Assembly: GCA_008508345.1 (NCBI GenBank)
Contig: QNGE01003074.1
Span: 20,293 to 84,292, forward strand
Direction of reading: 5' to 3'
Source of the DNA: Paragonimus westermani
Taxonomy: Eukaryota; Platyhelminthes; Trematoda; Plagiorchiida; Troglotrematidae
DNA: 64,000 bases
The position numbers and the translations under genes were made by a program. Shown in pieces: positions 11,478 to 22,038 of the stretch. The number at the start of each line of letters is the position of its first letter. Positions within the stretch are counted from its first letter, which is position 1. The notes under the pieces were generated by a model that was not told the origin of the DNA, searched no databases, and saw nothing but the letters and a program-made list of their open reading frames with translations.

Positions 11478-12867
11478 GTAAGTTTTTTCAGCATTTTTCT
11501 AATAATCGGTAAACATCATTTCCTGACATTTTCCACTAATTTCACTTAAAGCCGGGTGGTAAATTTAATGTATTTATTGACAGAACATGTTGATCGCTAT
11601 GAATTTATGATTTTCATTAATAAAATTCGATAGACACTTTTTTCTTACCTATATGATGACCTTAATAGTACACCTTTCGATGCTAGTTCCCCGCCCTGTG
11701 GTTCATGTGCCCAGAGTTTCCGCACCCTTATGCTAACGCGGTTCGGAAGTTATAGTGAGAAAACGTTGAATTTGCAAGTAGACTCCACTTAAAAGTTTGC
11801 TTACTATACAACCAAGCAGATTTCAACGTAATCAAATGAAGGTGCTAGGGAGGAAGGCCTGAGAAAGCTGTCAGCACAACAACGCGCCAGCCATCAGAGA
11901 GGACGGATGTTCCCGAGAGCTTCCGTTGGCCTGGAAAAATCAAATCAACGGATTGGTTGGGTGGCGCTCCTGATGGTAACCGCCAGAACATTGTTATCTT
12001 GGAGAATGTATCCTACAACAACGAAGAGGACACGAATTCATTATACAGCTACCACCAACGTACTACCTCTGATGTTAGTGGTTTGTAGTGAATTCATATA
12101 CAAATGTAACGTGAACAGGTGTGATGGCGCAACTAAAGCGACCTTCACTTCGCAGGGAGTTTAAAATTTTGAGGACATCAACAGCTATTTCACTGCTCAC
12201 TCAAGCTGGCCAATGCGGGGCTTGTGTGGGCACGGTTAGAGCTACGGAATAGTGCACTGCGTTGACCAAAACAATCCTTTAAAGCGCGATCCATAGTCTT
12301 CAGTTAATATCAACACCAACTAGTTTTCATCTTTCTCTTCCTCCCAATAACCCCATTTAAAGGTCATTTTTCCATTCACCTAACTGAGTCGAAAGTCATT
12401 TGGAGTTAGGTTGGAAGTGAAGCGTCGACCACTAACTGACATGAAATACTTTGCAAAAACAGCGTGAGTGTATTTTGTTCAACTTTGAACTATTTTCGCT
12501 GGGGGTACTTATATGCTAAATGCAGACTTACTCATGGCTTGTGCTGGCCCTCATTGGTAATGAGACAGTTGCGAAAATGAGCTGCATGTATGACAAATAA
12601 TTTCTTTAACATTGGAGTGTCCAGTGGAATGCTGAGGCAGTTTTGACTATACTTTTTACTAAGTATTCATTGTTCATAGGATAAATATTTCAATAAAGTG
12701 TCTACCAGATACAATTTTTGAGCTAAGCACGCCTGTCAAAGGGACCAACAACGATGTCCGATCCACGTAGAAAAACTCTAGCTTAAACGGTTACCTCGTA
12801 ACCGCGAAAAATCGTATGTTTTCAGTGTTCTGATGATAGAGAAGTTATACGTAGATGAAGACCGACT
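11478..12867. other. Intron-like DNA of gene A
   Basis: No coding motif. An 85-codon frame at 11907-12164 (+) has no splice support. The large first intron of gene A (11478-17473 in this model) also hosts the R2 inverted pair and SINE-like repeats. Confidence 0.3.
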
Positions 12868-12980
12868 ACTTTGATCATCAGGCTAATTACAACACAATAA
12901 ATATAAAAACAGTGACTAGGGTGAGTCAGAAGAATGGTCAATTTAGGTTAAGGACGACGTGTTTGTTATCAGTTACGCAA
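12868..12980 (+). repeat. Dispersed repeat R2, copy 2 (left arm of inverted pair)
   Basis: Runs from CTTTGATCATCAGGC through GCTAATTACAACACAATAA and GACTAGGGTGAGTCAGAA to TTACGCAACG. It is matched in inverse orientation by 13072-13175, with about 90 bp between, and more weakly by 2861-2975. Confidence 0.85.
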
Positions 12981-13071
12981 CGACTGTTTCTCTGTACTCA
13001 GAAGAAGTTCGTGCGGACACAACCTCCCCTGGCCCATAATCAGTCAAACCCACGATTTGGATCAGTGAGTG

Positions 13072-13175
13072 CGTAACCGACATCAAACACGTCGTCCTAT
13101 ATTGACCGTTTTTCTGACTCACCCTAGCCAGTGTTTTCATATTTACTGTGTTGTAAGTAGCCTGAGGATCAAACA
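13072..13175 (-). repeat. Dispersed repeat R2, copy 3 (right arm of inverted pair)
   Basis: The minus strand repeats the left arm: TTTGATCCTCAGGCTACTT, ACAACACAGTAAATATGAAA, GGCTAGGGTGAGTCAGAAA, then GGACGACGTGTTTGA. The two arms could form a stem of about 100 bp in a transcript of the gene A intron. Confidence 0.85.
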
Positions 13176-13185
13176 CAGAAAACAA

Positions 13186-14379
13186 GTCTTGTTCGCTACT
13201 CTGCCGTTCTAATGGCCGACTACTTTGCCACAGCTACATTGTCGACAGAAATTGGTCGACGTGGATTTCACTCAGTGGCGCGTGAACCAATTTGCTGCAG
13301 TAACTTCTGCGCGAATATCCACCACTTAGATACCAATCAAAGTTGGAGTTATTTTGAGAGCTACATGAAAGGCTAGGTGTTAGTCCTCCATACAAAATCA
13401 GTGTGTCATACAAATCAATGTCATACAAATCAATGTGTTATTGCTCCAAATGACGGGCCCGGAAGTCACCACAAATGGCCTCTTCAAACCGATATCCCCG
13501 CAATATGCAATTTTGTGCTATGTATCCAGGACAGCTTAACATGGACGTCGTGTAAACGTTAACTACCAGTCCAACACCAATTTCCGTGAATCTCAAGGAA
13601 CAAGTGGTACAGACTGCGAACGAAGATTTGGTTGATTCGCAGAAAGTGCTCACCTGCAGAGTGAAACCTTATATCATTGTCACTGGCACGCACCCTCCAT
13701 ACCAGCTGTAGATTGCAAGCCCCACATGTAGGAACGGCTTGACACATTGCTCGTTGTACAACGGTTGCGTGTTTGGTACTTTTATCCCTTTCAATTCAAA
13801 GAAGTGACCAATATTCCATTATCTGTCAAAAACCCTTCTGGCAATCTATACTATCTTTGCAGTCCGTTCATGAAGGTCGTTATGGAGTCTTTCTGAGTCA
13901 TATCTATGCTCATCCCTTCCCTTGTGACCAGCCAAACTATTGAAGGCGGCCAGATAGGACATTTCTTTCCAAGACGCCATTGTCCACATGAGGGTAGCAC
14001 ATCTTGCAATGTACACGTCGAGCATGTCGCGAACTATATGAGAACCTCATAAATTTCCGTTATACAAAGGAAGTCGCTCTACACCATCTTTTTATGAGCA
14101 AATTCTCCACAAAAACTTCAATTTGTAGCAGACAGAATGTTCGTCAACAAGTAGTTTGAAAGATTTCGCAATTCAAAAGAGAATGGATTGAGAAAAAGCT
14201 GATCTGCTGCTGGGTTTGAATAACTAAGTTTGGCTTTCTTCTTGGGCGACGCACAACACTTTAGCTTCCGACAGATATCAGTGGAACATGGGCATGATGT
14301 TGAAGTACCCCACATTTCACCTCGTTTGGTGGTCCGACATAGTTCACAAGTGTTTCCTATGAAAATGCACATGACCATC
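13186..14379. other. No recognisable gene
   Basis: Short overlapping frames on both strands at 13377-13747 have no recognised motif. The words CAAATCAATGT are repeated back-to-back near 13410-13437. Otherwise nothing stands out. Confidence 0.3.
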
Positions 14380-14645
14380 ACAAGTGAATCAGCACATCTT
14401 TTCAGAAAAACCCGAGTTGTGACAAATTCAGGCCTCAGCTGGATTCGAATCAGTAACAAAATCAGCTTGTCCAAATGCGGCAAGTGTTCTACTGGCCGAG
14501 GCAGACAACCACGCTGGAAGGTGATAAACTTCGCACTAAGACTCATTCACTCACCCAACCCCCTACCTATATGGAATCCACCAAGTGATTCAAAAGACTG
14601 GCTTCCCACACAGAATTTCTAAACCAGTTCGCACTGAAATTCACC
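14380..14645 (-). repeat. SINE-like repeat family S1, copy 1
   Basis: Shares blocks with 34825-35095 and, more weakly, 57340-57560: a TGGAATCC-CCAAGTGAT segment, a CTGCC--GGCAGGA-like segment and a GAACACTTG segment. On the minus strand, AGTAGAACACTTGCCG is followed about 30 bases later by GATTCGAATCC, which looks like the B box (GGTTCGANTCC) of a tRNA-type RNA polymerase III promoter. The A box is degenerate in this copy. A tRNA-derived SINE head is the likeliest reading. Confidence 0.5.
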
Positions 14646-16189
14646 ACTTTTGCCGATGGGCGTTGTATTTGTATTGCTGATAAGTAGTTTGGCTGACCTG
14701 ATGAATTAGAAGGAAGCCGACTGGGAAAAAATCCGGGCTTTTACTGGTTTCAGTGAGAGAACTCAGACTTGTCGTACTGTGAACTCCAATTTCATATTTG
14801 ACTTTACTCGGCTTATACGTTTACAGTAGTGTGCTTTTATCTTCGATTTTAACGTGACTCGTCCGTTTGCGTCATCCGCCCCTACTCACAATTGTTTGAT
14901 GCGCTAACATTTGGACTGTCCGACTTTATTACTTATGTTCCGTTTCCCACTGCAATGTACTATATTTGTTTGTCTGAATAACAGTAACACCCCATCTGTA
15001 TTACTTGGACGTTTCCGCTGCACTGTTATATGCGTTTGTAAACCAGGCCGTAAGTTAGTGTGTAGTTAAATTTATTATTGTATTTTCAGAAACATAGCCG
15101 GTATCAGTATGTGTATATATCTACGCATAATCTGCTGTCTGCCCATTTTGAGATAGGCTACTAGAACGCGTAGTGCGACTCTTTTGTTGACTTAACGAAT
15201 ACAATTATGTTTTTGTTCGCAAATTATCTGCACATTGGTTCTGTTGAACTGATGGAGAGATGTGTAAAGGATGTATGGCAGTAAAATGTTCAAAACATAA
15301 GTGTGGCTCTCCCGTTTGCTTGCTGAGTCGCCAGTATGGAGACGCTGAGTGGGAACTATACAGTCTCGCATATTACTTCGTGGTTGCCAAAGTTATACCC
15401 CGAGGTTCATCTGCCTTAGCCATCCACATGGAAACACTTCGCTCAAACGCTAGAGTTGTCACTGAAATATAGAACATGGCAGTGATCAGACAGTGTGCTC
15501 TGCGTCCCAAGACCAAACTGCGCGACTTGCGCATGCTTTCGGGCCGATCATGTGTACCGTCGAGGCAATTGCACGCCTGATGGTGGCTCCAATGTTATGG
15601 TTTTTTCGTACGGCCCCGCTTCTCGCTTACGTGTCGCTGCGCTCAGCAGTCAATCCAGATACGACGCACTGCACAGTGTAAAGCTACACGTAAATGCGAG
15701 TACTCAAAATGATTAGTGGGTTATTCCGCAGGCTTTAAGGTTCTAGCATGCAAGCTGATTGACCGATAATAACCGACGCTGGTAGGAATGAGGTCCTTAG
15801 TTTCTCAGAATGTGCCACTGAAAATTTGGGTTTAAACGGCATCAACTAGAAGACATGCAAAATAAAACTCTAAAAGTAATGCGACTGGAAAATTCCCATT
15901 CAAATGGTTTCCACAAACTATACGCATCCCAAACTTTCCTGCAACTTCGCACTCGGATGGACTTCTAAGCCATTCATTATTGTTGAATTCTAAAAGAGCG
16001 AATCTTGAGCCGAGGGCATCTGTTTGAAAGGGACGTGAAAAATTACCTGAACGCACGGGTACGATCCAGTATCAGTTACATCCAATTTATGTTAACGAAA
16101 TCCCACATCACCGATCACGCACGAAAATGTACAAATATTTGACTGTCCGCATAGTGAGCGATCAATGGTGCATAATTCGTGCTCGCGTG
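14646..16189. other. No recognisable gene
   Basis: Open frames at 15260-15472 and 15493-15716 (+) have no identified motif and no clear splice borders. Nothing else is supported. Confidence 0.3.
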
Positions 16190-16325
16190 CACAGCTGACG
16201 CACACCAAAAAAAAGTTCACATTAAGGTTTGAGGAACTTTCTTGTGTGATCGCAACCTTTGCGTTCAGGCAGATGTTCCAGCCGGCCCCTACCGAACAGA
16301 GGCACCAGACTTTACGTAAGGCTTT
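16190..16325. repeat. SINE-like repeat family S2, partial copy
   Basis: The string CAGGCAGATGTTCCAGCCG and its flanks match 19041-19060 (CAGGCAGACTTTCCAGCCG) and, weakly, 27240-27335. It lies directly upstream of the open frame at 16385-16652. Confidence 0.5.
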
Positions 16326-16384
16326 GTTATATCGCAAAACGACCGAGTGGATGTAATTGAACTGGAACGATTCCTACGACGCAG

Positions 16385-16652
16385 TGATATGGTACACGCT
16401 GTTTTACCCCGAAGAGCCGATTCCCCCAAAGACGACTACGAAGGAAAAACACTGGTCTCCCGAAAAGAGCGTTTATTGTCTCAGCCGGAAGTTCCGAGTG
16501 CCGAAGTCAAAGTACAAAATGCATCTCTTGCGTTTTTATAGTTCGTCAAGCGACCGGGTGAAAAACAAGCTAACAAGCGTCCAGTATGTGAGTCGGCACC
16601 AGAGGTAAAAAAAGATGGTACATCAAAGGAATTCGGCTTTACAGAAAAAAAG
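16385..16652 (+). CDS. Candidate exon pair split by a 30-nt intron
   Basis: The frame at 16385-16511 (about 42 codons; ends ...PSAEVK) reaches a TAG stop only inside a pyrimid-rich stretch. If 16512-16541 (GTACAAAATG to TTTTTATAG, 30 nt) is removed as a mini-intron, the same frame continues for 37 codons (FVKRPGEKQANKRPVCES onwards) to a donor AAAAG|GTAAAT at 16652. The predicted segment is hydrophilic and basic. Introns of about 30-40 nt are known in trematode genes. The phases do not fit between exons 1 and 2 of gene A as modelled, so this may belong to an alternative transcript or another gene, or be chance. No domain recognised. Confidence 0.3.
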
Positions 16653-17473
16653 GTAAATGTTCATTACAGTTAGTGGACAGTTTTTTGGGGGTATTTTACA
16701 TCCCCACCAGGCTTCTGGCAAAGCTCCTCATTACTGCACACCCTCGCTCCGGCCAGGATTTATACTCCGAAGGTTTCTTTTGAAGCGACTGTGTTTACTA
16801 CTCTTCCCTTGATTTCACTATGAGCATGATCAACTTTTCATATCCGAACGCTCAGCCACCCTTCCTTGTGAGTAGAGATCATGGTGTTCGAAAGTTTCGG
16901 TATGATACATGACTATTAAATGTTAACTTCAGTCAGTAACCCCGTGGTTAAAACTTCCGCGTCAGGACACAATGAACGAGTTCATTAATCCTGATGAACA
17001 ATATTTTAAACAACGGATGAGTAAATGCGTTACCAATAAGTTTTGACACAAGCGAAACTGCTCATGTTCGAGACTGTTTGGCTAGAAATTCTACACAAAC
17101 GTGCCGACTTAGAATCACACTTGAGCGATTTTCAAGTTTAGACAAGCAGCTCTCCTACCACGCACCAGCAAAGTCCAGGTTATCAAGTATCAAAAATTAG
17201 ATTAATCACTTTTTGCAAACTAAACAAGCAAGACAAGATGCGGCTACTTCTAGCTGCAAAATTGGATTTTTTTAAAAAAACTGTTTGGGGTGGATATTAT
17301 TGGTTTTCACCGTGTGTCCTTATACTGACTACTGGTATGCCGGGGTTTGGGTTGTGAAAGAAAGTAAATAGAAAACGTGGTTCTATTTTTTCATTATCGG
17401 TGTAAACTATAGCAAGCAACTGGAGATGAGAACAAAAATATGGCTGTGAATCGCTTTTCTCTTTTTCTAATAG

Positions 17474-17615
17474 CGGCTTGGCTGCGCTTGGACTGACGTT
17501 CGTGGCTGTCAGTATTCCTATTGGAGTGACGGCTATCTGCTTGATAAATGTCATATGTCGCGTTCGTGCCCACATCCATTATACAGAGGCGCGCAAGAGA
17601 GAACTGGAAAGTCGT
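17474..17615 (+). CDS. Gene A, exon 2: second transmembrane span
   Basis: A strong acceptor (TTTTCTCTTTTTCTAATAG) precedes 17474, and a consensus donor (AGTCGT|GTAAGT) follows 17615. The exon starts with one base that completes the codon left by exon 1 (TT + C), then encodes 47 residues. The first 30 are hydrophobic (GLAALGLTFVAVSIPIGVTA and ICLINVI), followed by a basic charged helix (RVRAHIHYTEARKRELESR), as expected where a membrane span enters the cytosol. A second frame of this exon is also open (cysteine-rich, CQYSYWSDGYLLDKC). However, the hydrophobic reading agrees in phase with exon 1 at one end and exon 3 at the other, and the helix continues smoothly into exon 3. Product not identified. 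Confidence 0.55.
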
Positions 17616-17717
17616 GTAAGTGAATGATTCACAGAGCTAGAACTTTGTTCATCTGTATGCATTGGCCTTACTATTCCGAGTATAACACACTGGTTTCAAC
17701 TGGGAAAAACGATTCAC

Positions 17718-17964
17718 CTGAACGGTAATTGATGTAGCAGAGGAACCAGTTATCACAACTGACTTCTGAAAGTCTAAAACCGGATTAGAAAGATATAGCG
17801 CTCGCGTTGCTAATAGGTGCGCAAACCGCCAGTTGTAGTTAGGACCCGCGTACAGTAGGTTAGATGAATTGGAAGCCGGCCAAAAGCACTTGACAGTGTT
17901 TTGACCAAACGGAAGACTGAGTCGAAACTTTCCTGTCAACTGAGGCTCATATCGTGGGACTTTT
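17718..17964 (-). CDS. Candidate minus-strand exon inside gene A intron
   Basis: About 100 codons are open on the minus strand between stops at about 17964 and 17649. The text is mixed and protein-like (FRLSLPFGQNTVKCFWPASN; LATRALYLSNPVLDFQKSVV). A possible acceptor lies at TTCAGTTAAAAAG near 17960, and a possible donor at GTTCAG|GTGAAT at 17718. It would be antisense to the second intron of gene A. No motif is recognised and no partner exon found, so it may be noise. Confidence 0.25.
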
Positions 17965-18989
17965 TAACTGAACAAATTGGGCACCAAGGAACAGGATCAC
18001 TGCATTGTTCTTTCCACGTATTTCTCACGCAAATGGTTCGAGCCATCTGCGATCTATAGCCAAGTCCAGTTTCTGGGCCGTTAACGAATACCCAAAAGTT
18101 AACGAACGAATATTTCTAGTTCCCATCGATTGATTTTTATTCACCACAGCACGACGACGCGAAATGGTTAACTATATGGGGAACTTAACAAAACGACGAT
18201 TTGGTGAACCATAGGTTTACAAACTTTCGCAAAACGTAATCCATTGTATCCACTATCGAGTAGGTGACCGGATCCGAAGTACACGCACTGCTCTCTAAAA
18301 AAAAGTAGAGACAGGTATTGCGGGCAGACGATATTTCGATTTTATCCGGTTAGCCGTTTACCATTGGTGGACCTTGGTAACAGCGACAGAGTAAAGTTAG
18401 GAAGGGTTGACTAAGAGACAAGTTGACCATATGAATCACTACGAAGCACGTCCAGACAGCATGTCATAACGTCGACCTGATCGAATTCTTCACATCGATG
18501 TACACTAACCAGACATTTCTAGAGATCCGCGAACTCCTGCTAATCAAACAATGATACGTGGTGTTATGTACACAGAGGAAAATAGTTCATCTTAGCACTA
18601 TGCACTGTTCGTGAACTTTCGATCTATTCTCCCTATTCCTTTCTTTTGGACGTCATTGTTATGTTCATTGGTGCACGCATCCACACCGCTGCATTGTAAA
18701 CGAACGTTAACATCTATCAACGCGGCTTCTTGGTGCCATAGAGAGTTGGATGAGGGACACCATTGCTTTAAATTTATTGTTCCATAAAAACGCTTCCTCT
18801 AACTAAAGGTAAAAGTTCAGTCGGTCATGTTTAGTTCATCAATCATGCATCTGTCTAACTCTCAGTCGTTTAATTAATGATGGGCTCTGACGAATGCGAA
18901 ATTTGAGCCCAGCGCTATTTTCGAGCGGGGATGGTAGATAAATCCATCTTAGTGCGGGAATCAGCATCATGCGTGAATGTCGTTAAATA
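17965..18989. other. No recognisable gene (gene A intron)
   Basis: No open frame of note, no repeat partner and no RNA motif seen. Confidence 0.35.
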
Positions 18990-19115
18990 TAAAACTGGGG
19001 AATTGAACGTACATTAAAGTTGATCACAGCTCTTGTAATCAGGCAGACTTTCCAGCCGACCTCCATAGAAAAGAAACATTTAACCCGAATTTCGCTGTTG
19101 CTAGAACACAACCTT
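18990..19115. repeat. SINE-like repeat family S2, copy
   Basis: Contains TTGATCACAGCTCTTG, CAGGCAGACTTTCCAGCCG, and a tail resembling AACCCGAATTTCGCTGTTGC, which recurs as CTCGAATTTCGTTCTTGTTAG at 27313 and AACCCAAGTTTCGCTCCCG at 57674. It ends before exon 3 of gene A. Confidence 0.55.
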
Positions 19116-19225
19116 AGAGCATTTCATTAAAATAAACGGGAATTGTAATAAAATCCCTAATCAGATGCGAGGGGCGTTCAGTTTTTACCAACGAAATCCC
19201 CAGCTACTCACCAGTCAGCGAACAG

Positions 19226-19404
19226 GTAATGGATCTCGCCACGGAGTTGAAGGAGCTCACCCATGCACACGTGCATAGACGGGGCGTTATATTTTCGTCC
19301 AGGCTTCCTGCACTCAGGTACCAAAGTCGATTGGCTATAACTGTTTCTACTGGTCCACCTGACCGATTTACAATTCCGTCCTATTTTTCTGGAACGAGTG
19401 ACAA
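19226..19404 (+). CDS. Gene A, exon 3: cytosolic helix and linker
   Basis: The frame is open from about 19150 to a good donor (GTGACAA|GTAAGT) at 19404. Of the possible acceptors, only GCGAACAG|GTAATG at 19225/19226 is in phase 0, as required by exon 2. Joined to exon 2 it extends the charged helix (RELESR then VMDLATELKELTHAHVHRR), which supports the junction. The rest reads GVIFSSRLPALRYQSRLAIT and a serine/proline-rich linker (TGPPDRFTIPSYFSGTSD). The donor leaves two bases (AA), to be completed by the next exon. No domain recognised. The acceptor has only a moderate pyrimidine tract, so the exact start is less certain than the donor. Confidence 0.5.
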
Positions 19405-19995
19405 GTAAGTTAGTTGCGTTGACGTATATTTAACGAGCTCCAAGTATATTGCTTGCACGAGACGCAGATTGTTTCACACCTATCAAATTAACGGTGATAA
19501 ATAAGTAGTGTACCTACCGGGCGGGCGGTACACGAGCTACGTGCCATGAGTCGAATCAGACGAGTGGATCTAGATTCAACCTAACAATTAGGGTGTTCCA
19601 GTTATCCACTGTTCTTATTCGGATTACAGGGTACTCGATCCTTCAGTAATAAAAGCCTGGAACTTTGGTTCAAAGCACAGCAACATTATAGATTAAAAGA
19701 ACAAAATGAACAAACCTTCAGAATAAACGAAAGTTGACGAACATACGTACGTTTTAGAGAAATTCACCGTCAAGTCGTTAAACGTGTGAAGGTTAAATGA
19801 TAGTATTGCGGTGGTAAGGCGTCCAATGAAGCACAATCTTTATTGTTCAATACGCTAGTCCTCATGCCACACGCGCGCTCGCGTTTATTAGTCATCATTC
19901 CGGACCACAACACCCCCAGGTTTCCGTTCACGCATCGTGTGCACTTCTGCCCGCATTATGTGCGTGATCGGCGCCGTCTATAGGAGGGTTTTCTG
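19405..19995. other. No recognisable gene (gene A intron)
   Basis: Nothing supported. GC and CpG content rise from about 19860 toward the tandem repeat that follows. Confidence 0.35.
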
Positions 19996-20341
19996 CCTGC
20001 CATTTTTCGCCCGTTCGTCCGATTTCGTTGAGCAATGACTCTTCCGGTCGCTCTTGTTCTCCTCCATCTATCTCCGCTGGCTTCTGAACGTAGTCCACGA
20101 CCGCTCCGCGATATTCCTGCGAATGTTGAAATAATCGCGCCTCCGATCTCGTCGTCCCTTCTCGTTTCCCTGCCATGTCTCGCCCGTTGGTCCGATCCAG
20201 TCGAGCGATGACTCATCCGGTCGCCCCCGCCGTCCCCGATCCACTCGTTGTGGGGTTTTGGACGTGCCTCCCCCCGCGTCGAGGTATTCGGCCGAGTGTT
20301 GGAATACCCACACTTCCGGCCTGAGTATCCACCACAATATG
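19996..20341. repeat. GC-rich 173-bp tandem repeat, two copies
   Basis: CCTGCCATTTTTCGCCCGTT at 19996 recurs as CCTGCCATGTCTCGCCCGTT at 20169, and similarity continues through GAGC-ATGACTC-TCCGGTCGC, then more loosely to the end. The period of 173 is not a multiple of three. On the minus strand both units can be read as related peptides (FQHSQEY...RPEESLL...IGRTGEKW versus FQHSAEY...RPDESSL...IGPTGETW), but in different frames. A 145-codon minus-strand frame spans both units (20393-19956). It lies in the third intron of gene A as modelled. Confidence 0.75.
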
Positions 20342-20750
20342 TTGGGTAAAACGTGAGAGAAATGGTTGCAGTTGGACGCTCAGAATGCGTCACCCGACCC
20401 TAACCACCACTAAGATAATTTTGATAGCCTGTTAATGTTGACTGGTCATGAATAGGACGTTGTGGTAGGTAGGTGCCTGGGATGCTACGGGAGTTCAGAG
20501 GTGTCCGCACGTAACCTGTCTACCCGTGCACGCGTGTCCCTCTCTCCCTCTCCCACCCCGGCCCCGAACGATCCAATCGTGTTGCCCACACAATTGATTG
20601 GGTGACTGCCTGTCTTATCTGCCTCATCATTGTTATTCACGCGTGTTCGATAAAGGTATGCGCTATTCTCGTCTCCTGTTCTCGGTCTACTCTGGGCTGA
20701 TTACGTGTCAGGTCTCTCAGTTTAATGTGGTTCTAAATTGTGACAAGAGG
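20342..20750. other. GC-rich region, no gene recognised
   Basis: Pyrimidine-rich CCCTCTCTCCCTCTCCCACC near 20538 and several CpGs. A frame opening at 20598 runs into the repeat at 20751-20915 and is not considered a gene. Confidence 0.35.
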
Positions 20751-20915
20751 TCTGGATTGAGAATTACACAACGTTACGAGCAAGTTGTAATACTCTACGT
20801 TTCATTCACCTCGGATGGCCTTCCTCAGGAGTATTGTAATGGGAATGTTAAACACGACGCTCAAGCTGTTCAACTTTATTCGCACTACATTTAGTGCGGA
20901 TATTTTACAGGTCTG
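20751..20915 (+). repeat. Foldback-type repeat R3, truncated copy
   Basis: Matches 46010-46215: ACACAACGTT-CGAGCAA-TT, GTAATACTCTACGTTTCA, CACCTCGG-TGGCCT, then GTTAAACACGAC, TTCAACTT-ATTCG and ACTACATTT-GTGCG. The second inverted arm present at 46 kb is mostly deleted here. Confidence 0.8.
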
Positions 20916-21081
20916 GATGAGTTTCTTATGATAACCTAAAACAGAATGACGTAATCGAATGGTGATCGCTTCGCTGTGTTCTGGCGTTTCATTGGTCCTG
21001 ACTGATGTTTGGGCGCGTCCACCGCATCTATCAGATGTTCTGCAACCACCCTAGTTATTGATTTACTGAATCAATTTCTAG

Positions 21082-21388
21082 GCTGTATGGGGTGATGCTC
21101 CCTTATGCGCTTACCGAACTGCCCCATCGGTCGCCCATTATACTCGGTTACACAACAACGCAAGAAAGCGTAAATCACATGTTGGGCGTTGACAAGCATC
21201 GTGCATTTCAATTCAAAAGATCGCATGCGCGTACACCTGAACCAAGATTGGAACGTCGTGTAGATATTCTTTGCAGTGCGTCGTGGTGTCTACGATCGGT
21301 AAAATTTGCAGCTTTGAAAGCCAAGTTGATGAATATAGGTTGCTTGTTCACCCGAGCAACCAGAGGACGTAATGATCTTTCTGGTTAG
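21082..21388 (+). CDS. Gene A, exon 4 (possibly terminal)
   Basis: A good acceptor (ACTGAATCAATTTCTAG) precedes 21082. The first base completes the split codon from exon 3 (AA + G, Lys). The frame then stays open for 101 codons to a TAG at 21386-21388. The predicted text begins LYGVMLPYALTELPHRSPII and becomes basic and arginine-rich (FKRSHARTPEPRLERR). A donor inside the exon is possible (TCGATCG|GTAAAA near 21299), in which case the gene would continue. An alternative frame from the same acceptor is open for 37 codons but does not fit the phase. The stop overlaps the minus-strand stop of gene C by two bases. No domain recognised. Confidence 0.4.
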
Positions 21389-21494
21389 CCATTCTGGGTC
21401 AGAGCGTCGGCGACGTAGGACCCTGTACAATGGTGCCTTTCAAGCACATTTTTCTTTCCATTCATAAGGCACTGGATAAGTTCCTTCTTTTGTT
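21385..21494 (-). CDS. Gene C, terminal exon
   Basis: Acceptor AGTGCCTTTAG ends at 21495. The exon starts with two bases (AA) that complete the G left by the upstream exon, then encodes QKKELIQCLMNGKKNVLERH and 15 more residues to a TAA at 21385-21387. Phase and openness fit the exon at 21549-21751 across a 54-nt intron. The stop overlaps the plus-strand stop of gene A, so the two models are tail-to-tail with no spacing. Product not identified. Confidence 0.45.
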
Positions 21495-21548
21495 CTAAAG
21501 GCACTATGCTATTGAAATTCGAATGCTATCATGTCCACGTCGACTCAC

Positions 21549-21751
21549 CGTAGGCAGATCGCGTCAGCTGGCATTTCATTCTTCTGATTAATCTAATGCC
21601 AAATAAGGGCAACAAAGTGTGCATTTCTACTTCTGACATAAACCGTATACTGGGGCGAGCTCTATTAACCATTCCCAGAACACTGTCGACTTCACTTGTG
21701 ATACCTGTCATTCCCAATACGTGGCCCACACAACAATGATTGAGATACAGG
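21549..21751 (-). CDS. Gene C, penultimate exon
   Basis: The exon ends at a consensus donor (GCCTACG|GTGAGT) and begins after GTTTAACAG at 21752. One base plus 67 codons plus one base are open. The reading includes VLGMTGITSEVDSVLGMVN and SIRFMSEVEMHTLLPLFGI, mixed hydrophobic and charged text ending in a basic stretch (RLIRRMKCQLTR). A second acceptor within the exon (GGGAATGACAG, about 21710) is possible. Phase is consistent with the exons on both sides (TG|C upstream, G|AA downstream). No domain recognised. Confidence 0.45.
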
Positions 21752-22038
21752 CTGTTAAACGATTTTTTCCTGGCCGTTCTCAAGACCGTTCAAGATTATG
21801 TCGGTCGAGAATAGGCATAAGTGCTTTCCGTACATAAAGAATTTATCCGATGAGTACATCTCGCAATGGAAGGTAGGAAGAGAGGCAAGATGCCAAACAG
21901 CATGACGACAAAAAAGCAAACTGAGATAAGTGGGTAAGCAGCCAGTTACTAAATCGGAATTCTAGCATGTCTAACAGCATGTAAACCGATCAATACATTA
22001 TGTATTCTCCAAATATACAGATACAGTATCTATAGTAC

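Noticed and set aside
14430..14460. Functional tRNA gene suggested by GATTCGAATCC
   Set aside because: Only the B-box-like part is present. No cloverleaf arms or A box at the right spacing; the element is repeated elsewhere and fits a SINE remnant.
16269..16315. Small exon (ADVPAGPYRTEAPDF) ending at TTTAC|GTAAGG
   Set aside because: The same DNA recurs at 19041-19090 as part of the S2 repeat, so it is repeat sequence rather than a gene exon.
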